Position numbers and translations under genes: made by a program | Source of the DNA: an uncultured Parabacteroides sp. | GTDB lineage: Bacteria; Bacteroidota; Bacteroidia; Bacteroidales; Tannerellaceae | Assembly (NCBI RefSeq): GCF_905196875.1 | Contig: NZ_CAJJWO010000038.1 | Coordinates: 1 to 46,802, forward strand | Direction: 5' to 3' | DNA length: 46,802 nt | Shown: in pieces, positions 1-6,775 of the stretch | Position numbering within the stretch: position 1 is the stretch's first letter | How the letters are laid out: each line of letters opens with the position of its first letter | The notes under the pieces: generated by a model | Databases searched by the model: none | What the model was told of the DNA's origin: nothing | Seen by the model: only the letters and a program-made list of their open reading frames with translations

Positions 1-879
1 AAAAGAAAAGTAGACGGGCGATAGCGGCTCTCTCGTGATAGTATAAGCAGACGTAGCAGTTGCGGCGACAGGTTGCTCCGTTTGTACAGGTTGTACCGTT
101 TTTTCAGCCTTTCCACGCTGTACCAGCCGCAATGTCTCGCTGGTCGTTATCGTTGTGGCTTCGTAAACCGGAGCTTCCTCTCCCCTGCCATCTTTCGCCG
201 ACTCATCCACCACAGAGGCCAGACGGTAGTCCTCCAGTTCTGAACGGTCGAACAAAGGGTCGTCTATACGGTAGACCTCACGATCGAACCCTTTCAATTC
301 GCCACGGCGGTAAAGGTCTACATAAGGGATTTCGCCATATTTCTTCAATTGTATCCTGATTGCTTCCGGATAACGGCTTTCACTGTACCAGATCGCTGTG
401 TTGACAAACCACGGCAGCGGTTCATAGACCAGGTAGACATGCACGCTGTTGGGAAAGTTACTGCTACGGTCGATATAGAAAGCGACACATTCATGGGGAA
501 TATCCAGCCTTCTTCTTATATAGGCACGGACACGGTTCGCACGAAGCGACGCCTCATTTATGACATCTGCCAGTACATCCGGCTTTTCTTTGGCAATGGA
601 ACCGACATGCGAGATAATTAACAAATGATAACGACCTGAAGATAATTGCTCGCGACGTACACGCAGCACCTGTCCCATACGTTCCAGCTGGTAGGCGTTG
701 TCACCGTAATCGGCCAGGAACATGTCATTATTTTCTTTAAAAGAGAACAAAAAGGATTCTGCTTTTATGTATGTAGTAGTCTGAGCTTCACTTCCTAAAG
801 AGAAAAACAGGGACAGGCAAAACAGGATTATCATCATCACTTTTTTACTAATACTTTTTTGCTCTTTCATTTTATCCAT
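1..879 (-). CDS. Exported surface/OmpA-like protein, partial at the window edge
   Basis: An uninterrupted minus-strand frame runs from an ATG at 879 (or a second in-frame ATG at 870) to base 1 and beyond, giving 293 visible codons. Residues about 12-33 form a signal peptide (basic start, then IILFCLSLFFSLGSEAQ). The following part resembles a degenerate OmpA-like fold: a stretch like LLIISHVGSIAKEKP, then RANRVRAYIRRRL, the position where OmpA-family proteins carry their N-x-x-L-S-x-x-R-A helix. Residues after about 215 are rich in Glu, Thr and Gln and look like a linker. Bacteroidales cell-surface loci (DUF3575/DUF3868-type proteins, fimbrial operons) often open with such a protein. The gene lies downstream of an invertible promoter. 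Function is inferred; the frame and signal peptide are seen directly. Confidence 0.75.
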   Translation of the reverse strand, partial: MDKMKEQKSISKKVMMIILFCLSLFFSLGSEAQTTTYIKAESFLFSFKENNDMFLADYGDNAYQLERMGQVLRVRREQLSSGRYHLLIISHVGSIAKEKPDVLADVINEASLRANRVRAYIRRRLDIPHECVAFYIDRSSNFPNSVHVYLVYEPLPWFVNTAIWYSESRYPEAIRIQLKKYGEIPYVDLYRRGELKGFDREVYRIDDPLFDRSELEDYRLASVVDESAKDGRGEEAPVYEATTITTSETLRLVQRGKAEKTVQPVQTEQPVAATATSAYTITREPLSPVYFSF

Positions 880-920
880 CTGATTACTGAGTTTATTATT
901 CAATCGATTCCCGAAAAGGC

Positions 921-944
921 ATCCTTATTTATGAAATAAGGGAG
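921..944 (+). repeat. Left inverted repeat of an invertible promoter segment
   Basis: A 24-base sequence here is repeated exactly, in inverse orientation, at 1316-1339. Its core, CTTATTT-ATG-AAATAAG, is itself a palindrome with 7-base arms around a 3-base centre, the usual form of a tyrosine-recombinase core site. Bases outside the 24-mer do not match. Confidence 0.93.
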
Positions 945-1315
945 AAAGTAATCAAAGGGGACTCCTTAAAAGAGTAAAATTGTCTCCCGAAGGGGTAAAT
1001 TAGTACAGGATTGGGATCTTTTTAGAGAGATTTTTGGGAAAACAAGAGGAAATAGTTATTGTTTTTTTCCAAATGAACTTTAAAGGGATGACAGTCCCGG
1101 TCCCCTTCGTGCCTGTGTTACATTATTTTCGATTTACAGGGAAATAAAGCAGATAAATATGTGAAAAGTATTTAAAACGAAGTGTTTTTTTTAATAAACA
1201 GCCCTATACCGTTTGTTTTTTAAGGGAAAACTGTCTATGTTTGTACCGTTTCCTGTCGCAAATAAATTTTCGAAGGGCTCGTAAGACCCTATATTTGAGA
1301 CTAAAAAGGATACAC
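945..1315. promoter_or_regulatory. Predicted invertible promoter segment (inverton)
   Basis: The 371 bp between the two perfect inverted repeats holds no convincing gene but does hold one good Bacteroidetes-type promoter pointing right (1212-1243), away from the surface gene at 1-879. The neighbouring tyrosine recombinase is the likely invertase. Flipping about the repeat centre (position 1130) would place the -7 element at 1017-1024 facing left, with a transcription start about 130 bp upstream of the ATG at 879. No CAAAnnTA (leftward -7) is present in 880-1315 as sequenced, so the surface locus appears to be OFF in this copy. Confidence 0.85.
1212..1243 (+). promoter_or_regulatory. Bacteroidetes-type promoter inside the invertible segment
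   Basis: TTTG at 1212-1215 is followed after 20 bases by TATGTTTG at 1236-1243, which matches the -33 TTTG / -7 TAnnTTTG consensus. In the present orientation it reads rightward through the right repeat and antisense into the recombinase gene. Confidence 0.8.
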
Positions 1316-1339
1316 CTCCCTTATTTCATAAATAAGGAT
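1316..1339 (-). repeat. Right inverted repeat of the invertible segment
   Basis: This is the exact reverse complement of 921-944 (24 of 24 bases). It ends 3 bp before the recombinase stop codon (complement of 1343-1345). Confidence 0.93.
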
Positions 1340-1342
1340 AAA

Positions 1343-2257
1343 TTACCCTCTGACCAGCATTTCTATTCTTCCGGAAACCTGTTTATTCGCTTGCGCCAGT
1401 TTATCGAGTCCGAATTCTGCCAGATAGTCGCGTGTCATCATCTCCGTGCTGTGTCCAAGCCCCTGGCTGATGATACCGATCGCCACATGACGGTGATAGG
1501 CCTCAGAAGCCCAGGTATGGCGGAACACGTAAATCGTCAGTTTTCCATCCATTCCCAACTGCTGACGGATTTCATCCAGATAACGGTTTTGAGTAGACAG
1601 ACAATGTTTATACTGTTCATGCGTAGCATCTTCCGGCAGGACAGGGAAAAGATATTTGGCACCTGCACAGCTGTAACGATCTATCAGGGCCTGCATACCC
1701 GGAGTAACCTCCATCCGGATCAATGCACCCGTTTTCTGACGATGATAAGACAGAACTTTGCCGCCATCGGTCAGGTTTTCACGTGTCAGGTGCACCAGAT
1801 CGACGAAAGGCATACCGCAGGCCACAAACGAAAAAAGCGCCAGATCGGCCGCCTGTTGTTTCCTAGGTTCGTCCTTCAGATCAAGAGAAGCGATACGGAC
1901 AATCTCTTTAACCGGGATCGCTCGTTTACGGCTCTTTTCGCGCCTCAGCCGAAGCCCGGCAAAAGGCGATTCCTGCGGTTTCTTTTTCCAGCCAAGACAG
2001 GCACGGTTATACATGGCACGCAGGTTACTCAGATAGCTGTTCACACTGTTCACACGCAATCCTTTTTCGCGTAGCCACTCGATAAAGCCATAAATCACTT
2101 CCGTTGTCATATCGGTGAGGAAGAACTCCCGACCACGATTGTAATCCTTAAAATGTCTACGGACGGCACGATACAGGTCGGCCGTACTTTCATCGCCTGC
2201 AGAGCGTTTATCTCTTTCCTGCAAGCTCATTAATTTGTAAAATTCCTTATGTTTCAT
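1343..2257 (-). CDS. Tyrosine recombinase, probable invertase of the adjacent promoter
   Basis: A 304-residue integrase of the Bacteroidetes SAM-like-domain type. Residues about 20-105 are the core-binding domain and about 115-304 the catalytic domain. Visible catalytic landmarks are Y243-x-x-R246-H247 (this clade often has Tyr where others have the His of HxxR), LGH with H269, and the nucleophile Y278 in RDYL. In the first catalytic box, FVACGMPFVDL, the position commonly Arg in relatives (RGM) is Cys147. A single integrase next to a perfect inverted repeat fits the family that inverts promoters of fimbrial and capsule loci rather than a phage or transposon integrase; no other mobile genes are nearby. 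Its own promoter is probably the TATCTTTG at 2290-2283, 26 bp upstream of the start codon. Confidence 0.92.
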   Translation of the reverse strand: MKHKEFYKLMSLQERDKRSAGDESTADLYRAVRRHFKDYNRGREFFLTDMTTEVIYGFIEWLREKGLRVNSVNSYLSNLRAMYNRACLGWKKKPQESPFAGLRLRREKSRKRAIPVKEIVRIASLDLKDEPRKQQAADLALFSFVACGMPFVDLVHLTRENLTDGGKVLSYHRQKTGALIRMEVTPGMQALIDRYSCAGAKYLFPVLPEDATHEQYKHCLSTQNRYLDEIRQQLGMDGKLTIYVFRHTWASEAYHRHVAIGIISQGLGHSTEMMTRDYLAEFGLDKLAQANKQVSGRIEMLVRG

Positions 2258-2282
2258 AACTTATCCTTCATTTTTGGGAAGG

Positions 2283-2290
2283 CAAAGATA
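2283..2290 (-). promoter_or_regulatory. -7 element for the recombinase
   Basis: The plus strand reads CAAAGATA, i.e. TATCTTTG on the minus strand, a perfect TAnnTTTG. The expected -33 position is a poor match. Confidence 0.55.
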
Positions 2291-2451
2291 CAACAATCAG
2301 GAAATGAGAAAAGTTAGCCACCTTTAGCTATCAGAATGACAGCAATAAACAATTTATACTTTCAATAAGTTTCATTTTTTTTATTTTTCACAAACAGACA
2401 TCCGGATCAAAAAAGGTATAACAGAAAAATAAACCATCATTTTGAGAAATT

Positions 2452-2560
2452 CATCACAATCATTTTTCAAAACATCACAATAATCCGAACAAAACATTGT
2501 AATAACTCCGGACACTTATCACAATAAATCCGGCAAATCATCACAATCATTTTTTTTGTC
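2452..2560 (+). repeat. Five degenerate 22-bp direct repeats
   Basis: Units begin at 2452, 2473, 2495, 2517 and 2539, each opening with CATCACAAT or a variant (CATTGTAAT at 2495, TATCACAAT at 2517). Units 2-4 also share a following AATAAnTCCGG-like part. The period of 21-22 bp equals two helical turns, so the same face would be presented each time. The array lies 195-305 bp upstream of the recombinase start and about 410 bp upstream of the exopolysaccharide operon. It may be a protein-binding array; its partner is unknown. Confidence 0.6.
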
Positions 2561-2942
2561 TGTCGAAAGACAAAGATAAACCGGAGAAAACCAGTCGTTT
2601 TTATCGTTCCCCTACCCTCATCACAAAGCCAGAAGAGACTTCGACGCCTTCATTTACAAACTAACAGATTGTAAGATATATATATCCTTTCCGACTTCAT
2701 TCACAAAAATCATTGCAATCCTCTTGACTTTTCTCTACTAAATGTTATCTTAAAAAAGAAAATGCATCCAAATCGATATTCATTACCCCCATATAGTGCG
2801 CATAAAATCTCCTACTCCTCGCTCCCCCCCATACATAGCGAGGAAACAAGGGATCTATTATCAATATGACATTTTCTTCAGTAAAAAAAACTGCCTTCAG
2901 TTGAAAAACAGACTTTCTCTTTAAACAAAACTTCACGGCTCA
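2561..2942. other. AT-rich intergenic region with a hairpin, no convincing gene
   Basis: I see no credible coding region here. An inverted repeat TCCTCGCT (2816-2823) / AGCGAGGA (2837-2844) can form a hairpin with a C-rich loop but has no clear U-tract on either strand. A CAAAGATA at 2571-2578 could be a second minus-strand -7 element. No good plus-strand -7 motif was found just upstream of the 2973 start. Confidence 0.5.
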
Positions 2943-2972
2943 TTGTTCTTTTTTTATAAAAACACACAAACC

Positions 2973-3317
2973 ATGAAAATTTTGTTGGCTTTGGATAATA
3001 GTATTTATGCAGAATATATATCCTTAAAATTGAAAAAAAAAGGGTACGGGGTGACTGTTGTTCCGGATGGGTTGGTTGCTTCAGAGCTATTGGAAAAAGA
3101 AGTATGGGACAAACTTATCATTGGCATTGCAATTAATTTTTTCAGTGGGCTGGAAGTGGTAGAACAGATAGATAAAGAGCGAAAAAAAAATATGCAAATT
3201 ATTGTAATTACCCACATCAGAAATGAAAAAGTGAAGAAAAATGCTTATGCATTAGGGGTTACAGACTTCCTGCTCCTTCCCTTGGATACGGAGATATTAA
3301 TGGATAAAATAGGGTGA
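2973..3317 (+). CDS. Degenerate receiver-domain protein (pseudo-receiver), first gene of an exopolysaccharide operon
   Basis: A 114-residue stand-alone CheY-like fold: beta-strand MKILLALD, helix, KLIIGIAIN, IIVITH and TDFLLLP follow the order of a response-regulator receiver. The key residues are altered. The phosphoacceptor Asp position is Gly51, only one of the paired acidic residues remains (Asp8), and the conserved Lys before Pro103 is Leu102; Thr80 is retained. It therefore probably cannot be phosphorylated and may act by binding. I chose the ATG at 2973 because it begins exactly with the first receiver strand; an upstream in-frame ATG at 2943 would add ten unlikely residues. The stop is separated by 1 base from the next ATG, so it is probably translationally coupled to the YaiO-like gene. 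Confidence 0.8.
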   Translation: MKILLALDNSIYAEYISLKLKKKGYGVTVVPDGLVASELLEKEVWDKLIIGIAINFFSGLEVVEQIDKERKKNMQIIVITHIRNEKVKKNAYALGVTDFLLLPLDTEILMDKIG

Positions 3318-3318
3318 T

Positions 3319-4149
3319 ATGAAAAGAAATACAAATTACTTACTACTGCTATCGGTCTGTTGTTGTACCATAATGCCAGCCCAAGCACAATCAGAAGGGA
3401 CAGGAGTTAAGAGTGTAGCTCTGAATTACTTTCTGGAACATGTCTCAGAACCCGTGGAGCTAAACTGGCAGATATTGTCGACCGAACTAGCCTGGGCTGT
3501 GACAGCCAAAGAAAATAAAACGACATTACTATTGATTCCCCGCCTGAATATGGGACAGCGTACCGGAGCCGGTGTATCATGGTTTGATCATGTAGCTCTG
3601 CAAGGACAACTGGATGCTTACTGGAATATATCGTCTCGTTTCTCACTCTTTGCCGGATACGGCTACTCCGGTGCTAACACCTTTGCCAAACATCAGTTTT
3701 TCGGCGAACTGACATATGCCTTGCCAAAAGGGTGGGCTATGACAGGCGGGGTAAAAATGACACAATGGGAGCACACAAACATGACCTACCTGCTGGAAGT
3801 TGAAAAATATGTGCATAACTTTCACTTTACATTGCGCCCAATGTGGGTGATAGCAAATAAGGATAATTTCATGGCTGTACGTTTCAGTACCCGCTATTAC
3901 CTGAATCAAACCACCAACTTCATACATCTGGCGGTATTTTACGGAAATTCACCGGAATATGCAAACTATATGCCCGACCTGCAAAAAATCCTCTCGCTGG
4001 GAAGCTGGGGCGGTTATGCCTATTGGCAACAAGATCTGGGGAAAAAACTAGCTCTGAGACTGGGAGCATCCTGGAGACATGAAGAATATAAAAACAATAC
4101 CTGGCGAAGTGTATGGGGTATAAACACCGGTATCACCTATAAATTTTAA
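3319..4149 (+). CDS. YaiO-family outer-membrane beta-barrel protein
   Basis: A 276-residue exported protein. It starts with a signal peptide (MKRNTNYLLLLSVCCC, cleaved near PAQA/QS). The rest is alternating aromatic and polar strands (for example WNISSRFSLFAGYGYSG, FHFTLRPMWV, MAVRFSTRYY), ending in the terminal Phe expected of an outer-membrane barrel (GITYKF). Length and pattern fit the YaiO family. Its place between a receiver-like protein and a HEAT protein plus processive glycosyltransferase suggests it forms the outer-membrane exit for a polysaccharide. That role is inferred from context; other YaiO proteins are poorly characterised. Confidence 0.8.
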   Translation: MKRNTNYLLLLSVCCCTIMPAQAQSEGTGVKSVALNYFLEHVSEPVELNWQILSTELAWAVTAKENKTTLLLIPRLNMGQRTGAGVSWFDHVALQGQLDAYWNISSRFSLFAGYGYSGANTFAKHQFFGELTYALPKGWAMTGGVKMTQWEHTNMTYLLEVEKYVHNFHFTLRPMWVIANKDNFMAVRFSTRYYLNQTTNFIHLAVFYGNSPEYANYMPDLQKILSLGSWGGYAYWQQDLGKKLALRLGASWRHEEYKNNTWRSVWGINTGITYKF

Positions 4150-4153
4150 GGCT

Positions 4154-5236
4154 ATGAACTTCTATGAATCATATTACCAGAGTATCCCGACCTATTTTCA
4201 TGGGTTATTCCTGATAATGTTGTTGTATATCATACTCATAACAACCATCCCGATCATTACATTGGGGGTAAGATTCCTACGCAAACAAAGCCAAAAAAGG
4301 CAGGCAGGTATAGCAGAAATATACAAGACTGCTGTTTTCAATTACCTGATGGATACGGAGCACTCTATTCCCGCCGTTCTGGAAAAATGTAAAGGCAACG
4401 TAAAGAAAGACATTATACTGGATATTATATATGATCTGCAACGCTATATGACCGGGAAAGAAAAACAATTACTGATCGAACTGGCCGCCCGGTTACAATT
4501 GGAAGATTATGTAATAAATCGCTTACAACATTTTTATTGTTACAAGAATGCTTATTATCTGCATCGGGTAGCCTCCCTCTCCTTCCCGAAGATTTCAGAG
4601 GAACTGTTGAAGCAAAACCTGCACAGTAAGAATGCAGAACGTAGGTTATATGCACTGGAAGCTTTGATACGAAAACATCCAGAGCAGATAATCCCGTTAC
4701 TGAATACATACCGTTATCCACTGACACTGTGGGAACAAATGAATCTGTATGATTTCTTTACCTCAATAGATAAAGGATTGCCTGACTTCCATCCACTGGC
4801 TTTATCAGACAATAGTTCAGTAGCTGCATTTGCCATCCGTATGGTGAGAGTATTCAATCAGAAGCGGGGAAACATTGTCGGCTATGAGTCACTCTTACAG
4901 CATCCGAATCCGGAAGTACAGGGAGAAATGTTCCGTACGTTAGCAGAATTCGGGTATACCAACCTAGATAGCTTATTCAAAGATTTTATAGGAAAATATC
5001 CCTTACAGATTCAAAATAATATTATTACGTATCTGGCAAAGCAAACGGATGCAGGACCAGAAGAACTAATGCGTTATTTCAACGCAAACAAGTCCGCCGA
5101 CTTCAGGATGCATGTGTTGTACTGCATTTACAACTTTGTGGCAGGAGGAAAAGAAGCCATAGATGGTTTTATCAGCCAAAAAGAAGATAAAATATTACAT
5201 GATTTAAGTAACCATTTAGTCACAAACGTATTATGA
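4154..5236 (+). CDS. Membrane-anchored HEAT-repeat protein
   Basis: A 360-residue protein with one N-terminal membrane segment (about residues 16-38, LFLIMLLYIILITTIPIITL), then a basic stretch (RKQSQKRQ) that puts the rest in the cytoplasm. Residues about 45-350 are paired helices of HEAT type (for example SKNAERRLYALEALIRKHP, SSVAAFAIRMVRVF, HPNPEVQGEMFRTLAEFG). HEAT solenoids hold protein partners. Its stop overlaps the start of the glycosyltransferase (ATGA), so a stoichiometric partnership with that enzyme is likely. No catalytic motif is seen. Membrane-bound HEAT proteins recur beside glycosyltransferases in Bacteroidetes exopolysaccharide operons, which supports a scaffold role. Confidence 0.8.
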   Translation: MNFYESYYQSIPTYFHGLFLIMLLYIILITTIPIITLGVRFLRKQSQKRQAGIAEIYKTAVFNYLMDTEHSIPAVLEKCKGNVKKDIILDIIYDLQRYMTGKEKQLLIELAARLQLEDYVINRLQHFYCYKNAYYLHRVASLSFPKISEELLKQNLHSKNAERRLYALEALIRKHPEQIIPLLNTYRYPLTLWEQMNLYDFFTSIDKGLPDFHPLALSDNSSVAAFAIRMVRVFNQKRGNIVGYESLLQHPNPEVQGEMFRTLAEFGYTNLDSLFKDFIGKYPLQIQNNIITYLAKQTDAGPEELMRYFNANKSADFRMHVLYCIYNFVAGGKEAIDGFISQKEDKILHDLSNHLVTNVL

Positions 5237-6666
5237 TATATAAGGTAGTAGAATTACTGACTCCGATAATAGATAAGCTGGTATTTGCCTATTCACTGGC
5301 TTTGATTGTGTCTTATATCCTGATGGGTATATTGGCCACATATGCACTGATGCGCTACATAAATCATAACAGATCAGCCGATTACAATACAATTTTCCAT
5401 TCCGATTCACTGGTCCCCGGCATTTCGATCATTGCCTCCTGTTATAATGAGTCGGCTGTAGTTGCCGACTGTGTCCGCTCGCTCCTCAATCTACATTATC
5501 CGGACTATGAAGTTATAGTTGTGAATGACGGTAGCAAAGACAATACCCTGGAGATTCTTTGTAAAGAATTTTCGCTGGAAAAATCAGACTATTATGTCGA
5601 CATGAAGTTGTCTACTCAAGTGGTCAGGGGTGTATACAAATCTAAAAATAAAGCATTTCACAACCTGCTGGTGCTCGATAAAGAGAACGGAGGAAAGTCT
5701 GATGCTATGAATGCCGGATACAATGTAGCATCGAAATTGTATACGGTTTCCATCGATGTGGATTCAATTCTCGCATCGGATGCCCTGCTGAAACTTGTAA
5801 AGCCTATTACAGAATCGGCTGCAATGGCTGTTGTTTCGGTGGGTGGTGCGGTACATGTGGCAAATGGATGCCGTTTCAACCGTGGAGTACTGACAGAGCG
5901 GCGGGTACCGAAAGGATACAACACACGTATGCAAGTGGTGGAATATCTGCGTGCTTTCCTGATCGGGCGTATGGCTTTCGGACAAATCAACGGATTATTT
6001 CTGGTATCCGGAGCACTAGGTATTTTTCGAAAAGACCTGGTATTGGAGATTGGAGGCTACCGTACAGATTGCATCGGCGAAGATATGGAGTTAACGATAC
6101 GTTTACGTAAATATCTTTATGAGAGGAAACTCCCCCATAAGGTAGTCTATATCCCCGAACCATTATTGTGGACCGAGGTCCCTCCAACACTGAAAGTTAT
6201 GGAACGGCAACGGACACGCTGGACACGAGGATTGATAGATTCACTCCGTCTGCATAAGAATGTATTCTTCAACCCACGCTATGGTGTAATGGGGCTGGTG
6301 ACATATCCTTACTTTGTTTTCTTCGAATGGCTGGCACCTTTTGTTGAAGTATCGGGATTGATGTTTGTAATACTTCTTATAACACTCGGCATGATAAAAT
6401 GGAAGATTTTCCTCTTTTTGTTCCTGTTCATGTATCTGTTTGGCATCAGCTACTCCTTTTTCAGTATTTTCCTTGGTGAAATGACATATCATGTGTATGA
6501 CAAAAAGCGTGATTTGTGGAAACTCTTCTTCGTTTCACTTACAGAGATCATGTTCTATCATCCTTTATTAGTCTATTGGTCCTTAAAAGGAAACTGGATG
6601 TTTTTGCGCGGCAAGAAAAGCTGGGGAGAAATGACACGACGAGGGTTCGGTAGTTCGAATAATTGA
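5233..6666 (+). CDS. Processive family-2 glycosyltransferase (polysaccharide synthase-like)
   Basis: A 477-residue inner-membrane enzyme of the cellulose/hyaluronan/PNAG synthase type. A membrane segment lies near residues 17-43. The catalytic domain contains VNDGS at 97-101, the metal-binding D175-V-D177, the general-base region G282-E-D284 and the processivity motif QRTRW at 326-330. Three or four membrane spans follow (about 350-440). It ends shortly after the last span, with no PilZ domain, so direct cyclic-di-GMP control as in BcsA is not evident. It is the last gene of the receiver/YaiO/HEAT operon and overlaps the HEAT gene by 4 bases. The product is not predictable; polymerisation of a UDP-sugar with export through the membrane is the likely activity. 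Confidence 0.9.
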   Translation: MIYKVVELLTPIIDKLVFAYSLALIVSYILMGILATYALMRYINHNRSADYNTIFHSDSLVPGISIIASCYNESAVVADCVRSLLNLHYPDYEVIVVNDGSKDNTLEILCKEFSLEKSDYYVDMKLSTQVVRGVYKSKNKAFHNLLVLDKENGGKSDAMNAGYNVASKLYTVSIDVDSILASDALLKLVKPITESAAMAVVSVGGAVHVANGCRFNRGVLTERRVPKGYNTRMQVVEYLRAFLIGRMAFGQINGLFLVSGALGIFRKDLVLEIGGYRTDCIGEDMELTIRLRKYLYERKLPHKVVYIPEPLLWTEVPPTLKVMERQRTRWTRGLIDSLRLHKNVFFNPRYGVMGLVTYPYFVFFEWLAPFVEVSGLMFVILLITLGMIKWKIFLFLFLFMYLFGISYSFFSIFLGEMTYHVYDKKRDLWKLFFVSLTEIMFYHPLLVYWSLKGNWMFLRGKKSWGEMTRRGFGSSNN

Positions 6667-6775
6667 GTGGACGAAACTCACACCTGACATGGCATACGGA
6701 CAGCTAATCTTCTACAGAATCCGTTTGCTCAAACACTTACGCTTCAGCCATTTCCAAAACATAGGGAAAACCTCC

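Noticed and set aside
1241..2074. A 277-codon plus-strand frame opposite the recombinase
   Set aside because: It lies antisense to a clear integrase, has no domain or family features, and is rich in residues expected from a reversed coding strand.
1343..2257. Integrase of a prophage or conjugative transposon
   Set aside because: No phage, relaxase or transfer genes and no tRNA attachment site are seen; the perfect inverted repeats with a promoter explain it better.
2816..2844. Intrinsic terminator
   Set aside because: The 8-bp stem is followed by no U-rich run on the plus strand and only a weak one on the minus strand; kept only as a hairpin.
2745..2936. A 63-codon minus-strand frame in the AT-rich gap
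   Set aside because: No promoter, no recognisable domain, and its composition follows the local A/T runs; it overlaps a hairpin.
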